Assembly (NCBI RefSeq): GCF_937924975.1
Contig: NZ_CALEYG010000015.1
Span: 1 to 64,000 of the forward strand
Length of the DNA stretch: 64,000 nucleotides
Source: an uncultured Stomatobaculum sp.
Lineage (GTDB): Bacteria > Bacillota > Clostridia > Lachnospirales > Lachnospiraceae
Reading direction: 5' to 3'
In this document: in pieces, positions 37,035-44,676 of the stretch
Numbering within the stretch: position 1 is the first letter of the stretch
Layout of the letters: each line of letters begins with the position of its first letter
Made by a program: the position numbers and the translations under genes
Notes under the pieces: generated by a model
What the model saw: the letters and a program-made list of their open reading frames with translations, nothing else
What the model was told of the DNA's origin: nothing
Databases searched by the model: none

Positions 37035-38579
37035 ATGGAAGCAGTTGCAACAGCAGTGCTCGATGAAAAGGAGAGAGAGCGGCAGGAACAAATCAAGAAG
37101 CTGCAAAATGAAACCTGTTTCATCGGCCATCCCTTTGGCGTCGGCGTCATGAACTTCAAGTTTATGATGGGCCAGATTACCGGCTACGGTATGACAGCCA
37201 TCTTTATTTATTACCTCTATGCGGCGGCACCGGCAGGTGTCGGACTCACGAAGGTGCAGGCATCGCAGATTATCACCCTGGATGCGGCACTGGCCTCCAT
37301 CTTCTCGATTGTCGGTTCCTTCATGGCGGACCGCGTCTTCGGAAATCGAAGGGCCTATCGTTTTTGTACCATCACCGGACCGTTCTTCTATTTTTCGCTC
37401 GCAATCCCGAGGCTCGGCATTGTCGGCGTGGTTCTCTACTGCTGCATCGGCTATCTGAACAGCATGGTCGCCGGCAGCTCCATGTACTCGCTGCTCGGCA
37501 AGCTCTATGCCCAGGGAGATAAGAGGCGAGACGGTGCGTTCTCGATTCAGTATGTGCTCTCGAACATCGGCGCTATGTTCCCGGTGGTCATCGGTTCCAT
37601 TGCCCTGGTGGTCGGCTATCAGAAGACCTTCTTCATCCTCGGCATTGTCGGTGCCCTGGGAAGCGCGGTCTACCTGGCGCTCGAGAAGCGTGCTTTCGGC
37701 CCCATCGGCATGGAGCCGGACGACCCGCTGCCCCCGGCACAGAAGAAGAAGGCGATTACCTGCCTTGTGCTCGGCGTTCTGGCCTTCGGCGGTCTGCTCT
37801 TCCTCCTGTTCACGAATGACATTCTGACCATTTCGAGCTTCTCGAACATTGTCAGCGTTGTGACCCTTTGCCTGCCGGCAATCTACTTTGTTTACATGCT
37901 GAGAAGTAAGAAGACCAGCAACAGCGAGCGGAAGCGCCTGCCCTATCTGATTCCGATGTTCATCACGGGCGCGTTCTCGATGATGGTCTGGTATCAGTCC
38001 GCAACCATACTCGCAATCTATGCGGAGACCTCGGTCAATCTGAATTTCTTCGGTTTCCAGGCACCGCCGAGCGTCTTCATGACGATTCAGGCGATTATGG
38101 CTATTGTGATCGGCATCATCTGCACCGGTCTCTGGAGCAAGCTCGGCAGAAGACAGCCCTCCACCCCGTGGAAGGCAGGCTTCGGAACCATGTGCTACGG
38201 TCTCGGTGCCCTCATCATGGTGATTCCCTTCCAGATTTATGCACCGGGCGTCAAGGTGAGCCCCTTCTGGATGATCGCCTTCTACTTTGTCATGATCATC
38301 GGTGAGGCGGTTTCGTATCCGGCGGGAACTTCCGCAGCTTCCCAGCTCGCACCGGCGGCGTTCTCCACGCAGATGATGACCATCTGGGGCTTCTCGGTCA
38401 CCGCGGGCGCAAACCTCGCGAACCTGGTTTCGAACTTCTACCACGAGGGTTCGGAGGGCGTTTACTTCCTCGGCATCGGCCTCAGCACGGCGCTTGCCGG
38501 CCTTATCCTCCTGTTCTTTGAGAAGCGTCTCGCAAAGGGCATGGGACTCTCGGAAGGCGGAGAGGCCGAGGCGGCATAA
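37035..38579 (+). CDS. POT/PTR-family peptide transporter, paralogue 5 (type B)
   Basis: A 514-residue polytopic transporter of type B, beginning MEAVATAVLDEKERER, then CFIGHPFGVGVMNFKFMMG. POT blocks are RRDGAFSIQYVLSNIGA, LGRRQPSTPWKAGFG and GEAVSYPAGTSAASQLAP. The first helix has TGYG and no E-x-x-E-R. Start at 37035 follows AGGAGG. It may form a unit with copy 6 (type A), which lies behind a terminator, repeating the B-then-A arrangement of copies 2 and 3. Confidence 0.88.
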   Translation: MEAVATAVLDEKERERQEQIKKLQNETCFIGHPFGVGVMNFKFMMGQITGYGMTAIFIYYLYAAAPAGVGLTKVQASQIITLDAALASIFSIVGSFMADRVFGNRRAYRFCTITGPFFYFSLAIPRLGIVGVVLYCCIGYLNSMVAGSSMYSLLGKLYAQGDKRRDGAFSIQYVLSNIGAMFPVVIGSIALVVGYQKTFFILGIVGALGSAVYLALEKRAFGPIGMEPDDPLPPAQKKKAITCLVLGVLAFGGLLFLLFTNDILTISSFSNIVSVVTLCLPAIYFVYMLRSKKTSNSERKRLPYLIPMFITGAFSMMVWYQSATILAIYAETSVNLNFFGFQAPPSVFMTIQAIMAIVIGIICTGLWSKLGRRQPSTPWKAGFGTMCYGLGALIMVIPFQIYAPGVKVSPFWMIAFYFVMIIGEAVSYPAGTSAASQLAPAAFSTQMMTIWGFSVTAGANLANLVSNFYHEGSEGVYFLGIGLSTALAGLILLFFEKRLAKGMGLSEGGEAEAA

Positions 38580-38599
38580 CAAAAATGAAACAAACCGTG

Positions 38600-38681
38600 T
38601 GTTATCGGAATTTGCGATAACAAACCGGAGAGAGCGACAGTGAAAAGTATCGGAAAAGGCGGCTGGCATTGCCGCCTTTTT
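38600..38681 (+). terminator. Two hairpins between transporter copies 5 and 6, the second a terminator
   Basis: An eight-bp stem TGTTATCG/CGATAACA at 38600-38622. A second stem, AAAAGGCGGC/GCCGCCTTTT at 38654-38680, has a T-run and ends 57 bases before the copy 6 start. Confidence 0.8.
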
Positions 38682-38737
38682 CTGTCAGAAGGCTGACGGA
38701 AAACAGCAGAAAACAACAGAATACAGGAGGAGAAATC

Positions 38738-40258
38738 ATGGGAAGCGGCACGATGAACAGCGGCAGCGATCCGAATGAGGCGCTCTACCGCGACAAGAGT
38801 TTTCTCGGGCACCCGAAAGGCTTATTGACGGTCTGTGTCAAGAATCTGTGCAGTTCGTTTGCGTATTACGGTTTTACGGCGGTTCTGATTTACTACCTCT
38901 ACACAGAGGTCTCGAAGGGCGGCCTCGGTCTCGAAAAGACGGAGGCAGCGCAGCTTCTGTCTCTCTATTTTGCGTTGATTGTCGTCTGCGGCGTGGTCGG
39001 AAGCTACATGTCCGACCGTGTCTTCGGCGTTCGAAAGTCCCTGCGCATCGTCGTCACGATAGGCCCTCTTCCCTACATTATTCTCGCGATTCCGGGCTCC
39101 GGCCTGATCGGGTATGCGGCGGCGATGGGCATCCATCTGATTGGCAGTATGGTCGCGGGACAGGCGATGACGGCGCTGACCGGCAAGCTCTATGCAAAGG
39201 GAGATGAGCGCCGCGACGGTGCTTTCTCGTATGTCTATGTCATCTCGAACATCGGTGCGGCGATTCCGAGTATCAGCGGAACCGTAGCTCTGATGTTCGG
39301 CTACCACGCGGCGTTTGCGCTCTCGGCAGCTGCGGCGATTGTGGGTTCCGCCTTTTACCTCATCATGGAGCGCAGGGTATTCGGCACCATAGGCGAGGAG
39401 CCGGACGACCCGATGCCGGAAGCGGCGAGAAAGCGTGCCATCTACATTCTGATTGCCGGCGTTGTGATTACGGCGGTGACGCTCTATCTCTTGTTCAGCA
39501 GCGGAATCCTTACCATTACGCGCTTTGCGAACAGTGTGAGTTCGGTTGCGCTCTTCCTGCCCGTGGTCTATTTCATTTATGTGATCACGAGCCCCAAGAC
39601 CAGACCGGATGAGAAGCAGCATATTCTCTTCCTCCTCCCGATGTTCATTGCTTACTGCTTCACGCTGCTCATCAGCTACCAGGGTCAGACCATACTCTCG
39701 ATTTACGCGGAGACCTCGGTTGACCTGAATCTCTTCGGTGTCCAAATTACCCCGGCGGCCTTCCAGACCTTGCAGGCGGTCTGCTCCGTGATTCTCGGCA
39801 CGGTCATGGCAACGCTCTGGGCGGCGCTCGGCAAGAAACAGCCCTCGACACCGGCCAAAATGGGCATCGGCACCATCTGCTACGGCCTTGCGATTCTGAT
39901 CATGATTGCGCCTTTCCGGATTTATGCGCCGGGCATGAAGGCAAGTCCGCTCTGGCTGGTCGGCTTCTATGTTGTGATGACGGTCGGTGAGGCCATCTGC
40001 TATCCGGCGGGTACTTCGGCGGCAACCGCGGTGGCGCCGCTCGCGTTCTCGACGCAGATGATGACGATTTGGTTCATGGGTCAGTCGACCGGCGCAAGTC
40101 TCTGCGCGCTGGTCGCGAACTTCTACAAGGAAGGATCGGAGATTCCGTACTTTGTGAGCATGGGCATTCCGGTCGTCGCGGTTGGCCTGCTTGTGTTGCT
40201 CTTCAGCCGACGGCTCGCAAGAGGCATGGGACTCGGCGCGGAAACGGCGAGCGAATGA
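38738..40258 (+). CDS. POT/PTR-family peptide transporter, paralogue 6 (type A)
   Basis: A 506-residue polytopic transporter of type A with KSFLGHPKGLLTVCVKN and SSFAYYG at helix 1, again without E-x-x-E-R. POT blocks are RRDGAFSYVYVISNIGAA, LGKKQPSTPAKMGIG and GEAICYPAGTSAATAVAP. The ATG at 38738 follows ACAGGAGG; the longer in-frame extension to 38669 runs through the terminator. No promoter is evident between the terminator and the start, so transcription probably reads through from copy 5. Confidence 0.88.
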   Translation: MGSGTMNSGSDPNEALYRDKSFLGHPKGLLTVCVKNLCSSFAYYGFTAVLIYYLYTEVSKGGLGLEKTEAAQLLSLYFALIVVCGVVGSYMSDRVFGVRKSLRIVVTIGPLPYIILAIPGSGLIGYAAAMGIHLIGSMVAGQAMTALTGKLYAKGDERRDGAFSYVYVISNIGAAIPSISGTVALMFGYHAAFALSAAAAIVGSAFYLIMERRVFGTIGEEPDDPMPEAARKRAIYILIAGVVITAVTLYLLFSSGILTITRFANSVSSVALFLPVVYFIYVITSPKTRPDEKQHILFLLPMFIAYCFTLLISYQGQTILSIYAETSVDLNLFGVQITPAAFQTLQAVCSVILGTVMATLWAALGKKQPSTPAKMGIGTICYGLAILIMIAPFRIYAPGMKASPLWLVGFYVVMTVGEAICYPAGTSAATAVAPLAFSTQMMTIWFMGQSTGASLCALVANFYKEGSEIPYFVSMGIPVVAVGLLVLLFSRRLARGMGLGAETASE

Positions 40259-40265
40259 GTATGAC

Positions 40266-40292
40266 GGCGCACCCTGTATGGCAGGGTGCGCC
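40266..40292 (+). terminator. Hairpin after transporter copy 6
   Basis: Eleven-bp stem GGCGCACCCTG/CAGGGTGCGCC with a five-base loop, but no T-run follows, so termination may be weak. Confidence 0.5.
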
Positions 40293-40334
40293 GCCGTTAT
40301 ATCGAAAAGAAATGACTGCTGAGAGGGGGCGGGG

Positions 40335-40363
40335 TGGAATTTGCTTGGCTGTTATGCTAGAAT
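40335..40363 (+). promoter_or_regulatory. Putative promoter before the transporter remnant and M32 gene
   Basis: Extended -10 TGCTAGAAT ending at 40363, with a weak TGGAAT -35 at 40335, spacing 17. It could now serve the carboxypeptidase gene. Confidence 0.4.
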
Positions 40364-40429
40364 AATAGACGAAAAAGGTGCTTACAGCATTCATTTTATG
40401 CAAAAATAAGACCCTTTGGGAGAGGATTT

Positions 40430-40629
40430 ATGGAAGAATCGCAGAAACAGGAGGCGATGGCAAAAATCCGGGCGGAGCGAAGTTTTCTCGGCCGTCCGAG
40501 GGGTATCGGTGTCCGAGTTTCCGCTACATGACCAACGCAATTGCGAACGATGGCATGATGGCAGTGCTCGTCTACTACCGGCTCTCGAAGAAGCTTGCAA
40601 TCGGCATGGGTTTCCGGGAGAAGCAGTGA
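40430..40629 (+). pseudogene. Remnant of a seventh POT-type transporter (frameshift and large internal deletion)
   Basis: The ATG at 40430 opens a frame reading MEESQKQEAMAKIRAERSF then LGRPRGIG, clearly the start of this transporter family, but it ends at a TGA after 34 codons. A second frame picks up at about 40515 with FRYMTNAIANDGMMAVLVYY, the family's first helix. It then jumps straight to RLSKKLAIGMGFREKQ, which is the family's extreme C-terminus (compare SKKLAKEMGL in copy 2). About 450 codons are missing. The N-terminus is type-B-like, with RSFLG as in type A. A dead seventh copy is the simplest reading. Its ribosome-binding site and promoter may still be used. Confidence 0.8.
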
Positions 40630-40709
40630 GACAGTTTTGATTCACTTCGGTAAGCCTCAGCGGAAGACGCTGATCCTGAATACAACAGTCACAACAGGAG
40701 GAAAAAGCA

Positions 40710-42206
40710 ATGAATTACGATGCGAATATCAAGAGAATCCGCGAAATCATGGTGAGACTCCGCATGCTGGAGACCGCGAACAACATCATGTTCTGCGATC
40801 AGTGGCACGCAGGTCCCGAGGCCGGTTTCGACCAGACTACCAATGTTGAGATGTATCTGAGCGAGCTCAGCCAGCAGCTGGTCGAGAACGACGAAGTGAA
40901 GCAGCTGGTCGCAGACTTCGCTGATTTCGATAAGAGCCAGTATAAGAGCGACATTGACCGCGGCATGGTGCGCTACCTGAGTGACCGCTACAAGAACGCA
41001 ACGCTGATTCCGCTGGAGCTCGGCGAGGAGCTGGGCCGCATTAACAACGACGGCAGAAAGGCTTGGCACGAGTGCAAGAAGAACAACGACTTCCAGAGCT
41101 TCAAGCCCTATCTGCAGAAGCAGCTTGAGGTACAGAAGCGCGTCGCAGAGGCGATTAACCCGAACGAGTCGGTGTTCCAGGTTCTCGTGAACTGCTGGGA
41201 TCCGGACTGGAGACTCGATGAGATCGACAAGATTTTCGGCGAAGTGAAGCCCGAGATTGTTTCGCTCCTGAAGAAGACCGAGAGCTACAGAGACAGCATT
41301 GACACCTCCGTCATCGACTGCGATGTCGACAGAGCGACGAAGGAGAAGATTGTCAGAAAGCTCATGGACTACTACGGTTTCAACTGGAACCAGGGCATTC
41401 TCTACGAAGAGGAGCATCCGAGCTGCGTCTGCGCAGGCCCGAGAGATTCCCGTCCTTCGACCAACTACTCGAGAAACCTGTTCTACACCCTGCTCGGCGC
41501 GGCACACGAGACCGGACACGGCATCTACAACTACGGCTCCTCCCAGGAAGTCGTGGATGCGGGCCTCTGGGGCGGCATCGACGGCAGCATGCACGAGTCC
41601 CAGTCTAAGTTCTACGAGGATCAGGTCGGCCGCTCACTCGAGTTCTGGACCGCTTTCTATCCGGAAATCCAGAAGGAAGTGCCGAAGTTCCGCGACATCC
41701 CGGTCGAGACGGTTGTCAGAGCACTGAACAAGCCGAACCCGGGCTGGTCCAGAATGCAGGCGGACGAGCTCACGGTGCCGTTACACCTGATTCTCCGCTA
41801 TGAGATGGAGAGAGACTACTTCTCGGGCAAGCTCACGATTGACGATATGGAAGAGGCGTGGAACACGCGCTATCAGGAGTACCTCGGCGTGACCCCGAAG
41901 AGCGCTTCCGAGGGCATTCTGCAGGATGTTCACTGGAGCACGGGCTTCATCGGCTATTTCCAGGGCTATGCGCTGGGACTTGTCTACTCCTGCCAGTATC
42001 GCAACAGCATTCTGAAAGCGCATCCGGATGCATGGAAGAAGCTCGCAAAGGGCGATATCTCCGACATCAACAGCTGGCTTGCGGAGCACATCCACAGCTA
42101 CGGCCAGACCTATACGACGAGAGAGACCATCATCAAGGCGACCGGCGAGGATGTCAACACGAAGTACTATCTCGAGTATCTGAGAGGCAAGTTTACGAAG
42201 ATGTAA
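40710..42206 (+). CDS. M32 family metallocarboxypeptidase
   Basis: A 498-residue cytosolic zinc carboxypeptidase of the Taq/M32 family, removing single residues from peptide C-termini. The zinc motif HETGH is at residues 266-270, in GAAHETGHGIYNYG. The conserved HPSCVCAGPRDSRPSTNY segment is upstream, a variant of the family's HPF...DxRxTTRY block. The downstream region GGIDGSMHESQSKFYEDQVGRS corresponds to the HESQS motif with the third ligand. Start at 40710 follows ACAGGAGG. It is downstream of the transporter array and followed by a terminator. Confidence 0.95.
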   Translation: MNYDANIKRIREIMVRLRMLETANNIMFCDQWHAGPEAGFDQTTNVEMYLSELSQQLVENDEVKQLVADFADFDKSQYKSDIDRGMVRYLSDRYKNATLIPLELGEELGRINNDGRKAWHECKKNNDFQSFKPYLQKQLEVQKRVAEAINPNESVFQVLVNCWDPDWRLDEIDKIFGEVKPEIVSLLKKTESYRDSIDTSVIDCDVDRATKEKIVRKLMDYYGFNWNQGILYEEEHPSCVCAGPRDSRPSTNYSRNLFYTLLGAAHETGHGIYNYGSSQEVVDAGLWGGIDGSMHESQSKFYEDQVGRSLEFWTAFYPEIQKEVPKFRDIPVETVVRALNKPNPGWSRMQADELTVPLHLILRYEMERDYFSGKLTIDDMEEAWNTRYQEYLGVTPKSASEGILQDVHWSTGFIGYFQGYALGLVYSCQYRNSILKAHPDAWKKLAKGDISDINSWLAEHIHSYGQTYTTRETIIKATGEDVNTKYYLEYLRGKFTKM

Positions 42207-42259
42207 GCGAAAAGCGCTTTTGACAATGCGTTGACATTGGAGCACTTTTGCGGGATCTA

Positions 42260-42291
42260 AAAAAGTGCAGGGCATATTCCCTGCACTTTTT
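42260..42291 (+). terminator. Intrinsic terminator after the M32 gene
   Basis: Thirteen-bp stem AAAAAGTGCAGGG/CCCTGCACTTTTT with loop CATATT. Confidence 0.92.
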
Positions 42292-42326
42292 CATTCGTCG
42301 TCTCATCCACCGAAAGGAGGCATTCT

Positions 42327-44582
42327 ATGAATCAAGCTGGGCAGGTAATTCTGAACGGAGAACCGCGTCTGGTGTACGGACAGCCGGAGCTGAACGACAA
42401 GGACGCGCTGCTTCTCACCTTTTTTGGAGATGGATTTACAGAGAGTCAACAGGAACTTTTCTTCGCCGAGGCGAAGCGCATGGCGAAGTACATGATGGCA
42501 ACTTCCCCCTGGGATGAGTATGCGGACGCGGTGAAAATCTATGCGATCGGCGTCTACTCGAATGAGAGCGGCGTGCGCGCGGACCATGCGCGGACGCAGG
42601 CAGAGGCAGATGCGGACACCCGTGACAGCGCCTTCCACGCTTCCTTCTGGACCCTCGGCATGCAGCGCTTGGTAGAGTGCAAAGAGGAGGATCAGGAGAA
42701 GATTCGTCAAATTTATCGAGAGAAGCTCCCGGCGACGGACTACGCGATTCTCATGGTGAACTCCGAGGTCTACGGCGGTTCGGGCGGCGAGATCAGTATT
42801 GTCTCCCGGAACGACGAGTCGCTCGAGATGCTCCTCCATGAGCTCGGCCATACCATCGGCATCCTTTCCGACGAGTACTTTGCCGGCAACAGTTATGCCG
42901 GCGAGTATGTCAACATGTCGGCGGAGTCGGACCCGAAGAAGGTGCGCTGGAGCCGCTTTATCGGAAAGAACGGCATCGGTGTCTACGAATACGATAACGG
43001 CGGCGACGGCTGGTATAAGCCGCACCAGAACTGCAAGATGCGCTATTTAGGCAGGCAGTTCCCCTTCTGCGAGGTCTGCAAGGAGGCACTCCGCGACCAG
43101 TTTGCGGCCCATGCGAATGTGACGAAACTTTTCTGGCAGCAGTACGCCGACACCCTGCGGGAGGGCGCAGAGCCGCTCGATTTGAGGCAGTATGTCATTG
43201 TCCGGAGATGCGAGAAGAAGGAGACCGGCACCGAGCTCGGCGACCGCCTGACCTTACGTTTCTTCGATGCGGACGGCAAGCCGCTCCCGGCGCAGCCGAA
43301 CACTGCGGGCTCTTACCGCCTGCGCGCAGAGCTTTCTCACGATGCGGTCTACGGTGACGCTGTGCTGGAGACGAGCTTTGAAATCGAGCCGCCGGATCTC
43401 ATTGACCTCACGGTCGAGAACAAAGTCTGCGACGGCAAGCCGATTGTGGTGAAGGCGACGCTTCACGACGCGCCGCCCTCGGACCTTCACTATTCTTACC
43501 GCGGCACCATGCCCTATGCGGCGGAAATCACGCATCTCTACGAGAGCGAGGAGCCGCCGGTGCTGCCGGGCCGCTATACCCTGACCGTCACGGCGACGGA
43601 GAAAGGCAGCGGACGCCTGGTGAGCCGGAAGAGTCGGGAATTTGAGATTTCGCTGCACACGAGTTGCATTGCCGACCACAACACGCTCGAGTATCCGGGC
43701 GCACAGCCCTATTACAACAACCAGACCATCGTCTTCACGGGAGAGGGCTACCGCGCGGAGGAACTGGACAAATTTGAGGAAGATGCGAGACGCTTTGTCG
43801 AATACTTCCGCGCGCTGCCGCTCTACAAGGAGGCGGATCTGTACTTTAACTACTACACGGTGCAGGCGGTCTCCGAGGGCACACACATCGGCAAGGAGCC
43901 GAGCAACACCTATTATCATGTGAGCCGCAGCGATGAGGACAAGCTGGTGCAGACCGAGGCGGGTACCCGCGCCGCGATGTATATGGCAAACAACGGCGTG
44001 ACCTCGTTCTATAAGGCGGTCATTGTGCTCGTGAACGGGGTCTACGATGTGACCGGCACCACGGTCACAAACAAGCGCTTTATTGTCTATGCGCCGACCG
44101 ATGAGAAGGGCATGCGCTTTGCGGCGATGGAGCTTTTAAACTATCTGTCCGGCAAGCCAGAGGGCGTGCGCGCCGTGACGGAGGAGGAGAGAGCCGTGCA
44201 GCGGCGGGAATTCTTATCGGCGCTCTACCGCGAGTGGGAGGAGTACGACTACGCACCGGTGCTGAGTCAAGCTTACAAGGAGGATTTCCCGGCCGTCGGC
44301 GAGCCGGTCGACCTGACGCCGCACTTCCACACCTATGTGAACGGCAGAGAAGTCGCCGTGCCGTATCGGATTCGCTACTTCACGGAGGAGAACGGAGAGC
44401 GCGGTGCGGAACTCTGCGAAGCGCCGAAGGATCCCGGCACCTACCGCGCCTTTGCGGAGCTGGTGCTCGATGAGGGCAAGGACACCTGCACGGCGGAGCT
44501 CGACGGTCAGAAGTATGCGCTGCCGCTCGCGCGCTACGAGACGAGATTCAAGATTCGCGTCTGCAACTGCACGTCCAAATAA
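42327..44582 (+). CDS. M64 (IgA peptidase-like) family metallopeptidase with a degenerate second domain
   Basis: A 751-residue protein. The N-terminal domain has the M64 pattern: LLTFFGDGFTESQQELF near residue 30 and the zinc site HELGH at residues 171-175, in LLHELGHTIGILSDEYF. The M64 founder is the Clostridium ramosum IgA protease, but specificity here is unknown. There is no signal peptide or membrane segment, so the enzyme may act inside the cell on imported peptides. Residues about 280-440 look like beta-rich linker domains. From about residue 465 a second M64-like unit starts with IVFTGEGYRAEELDKFEEDAR. In it the HExxH position seems to read MELLNYL, so the ligands are lost. A C-terminal beta domain follows. 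Start at 42327 has AAAGGAGG. Confidence 0.85.
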   Translation: MNQAGQVILNGEPRLVYGQPELNDKDALLLTFFGDGFTESQQELFFAEAKRMAKYMMATSPWDEYADAVKIYAIGVYSNESGVRADHARTQAEADADTRDSAFHASFWTLGMQRLVECKEEDQEKIRQIYREKLPATDYAILMVNSEVYGGSGGEISIVSRNDESLEMLLHELGHTIGILSDEYFAGNSYAGEYVNMSAESDPKKVRWSRFIGKNGIGVYEYDNGGDGWYKPHQNCKMRYLGRQFPFCEVCKEALRDQFAAHANVTKLFWQQYADTLREGAEPLDLRQYVIVRRCEKKETGTELGDRLTLRFFDADGKPLPAQPNTAGSYRLRAELSHDAVYGDAVLETSFEIEPPDLIDLTVENKVCDGKPIVVKATLHDAPPSDLHYSYRGTMPYAAEITHLYESEEPPVLPGRYTLTVTATEKGSGRLVSRKSREFEISLHTSCIADHNTLEYPGAQPYYNNQTIVFTGEGYRAEELDKFEEDARRFVEYFRALPLYKEADLYFNYYTVQAVSEGTHIGKEPSNTYYHVSRSDEDKLVQTEAGTRAAMYMANNGVTSFYKAVIVLVNGVYDVTGTTVTNKRFIVYAPTDEKGMRFAAMELLNYLSGKPEGVRAVTEEERAVQRREFLSALYREWEEYDYAPVLSQAYKEDFPAVGEPVDLTPHFHTYVNGREVAVPYRIRYFTEENGERGAELCEAPKDPGTYRAFAELVLDEGKDTCTAELDGQKYALPLARYETRFKIRVCNCTSK

Positions 44583-44620
44583 GCGGAAACGGAAAACGGT
44601 GAGAAAGAACGGAATGTACG

Positions 44621-44654
44621 AAAAGAGGACAGGAACGATTTCCTGTCCTCTTTT
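44621..44654. terminator. Bidirectional intrinsic terminator
   Basis: Fifteen-bp perfect stem AAAAGAGGACAGGAA with its complement, four-base loop CGAT, between the convergent M64 and FMN-binding genes. Confidence 0.9.
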
Positions 44655-44676
44655 GCGTTCCGAACATGAAAGTTCG

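Noticed and set aside
31760..38669. Long open frames of 530-590 codons on the minus strand opposite transporter copies 2 to 5
   Set aside because: They mirror the transporter genes in a fixed frame, have charged low-complexity translations with many His/Arg/Asp, no ribosome-binding sites and no family resemblance. Codon bias with few TTA, CTA and TCA triplets explains them.
42215..42245. Possible catabolite (cre-like) site or TTGACA promoter before the M64 gene
   Set aside because: Two TTGACA copies are present but no -10 at proper spacing, and the palindrome fits cre poorly.
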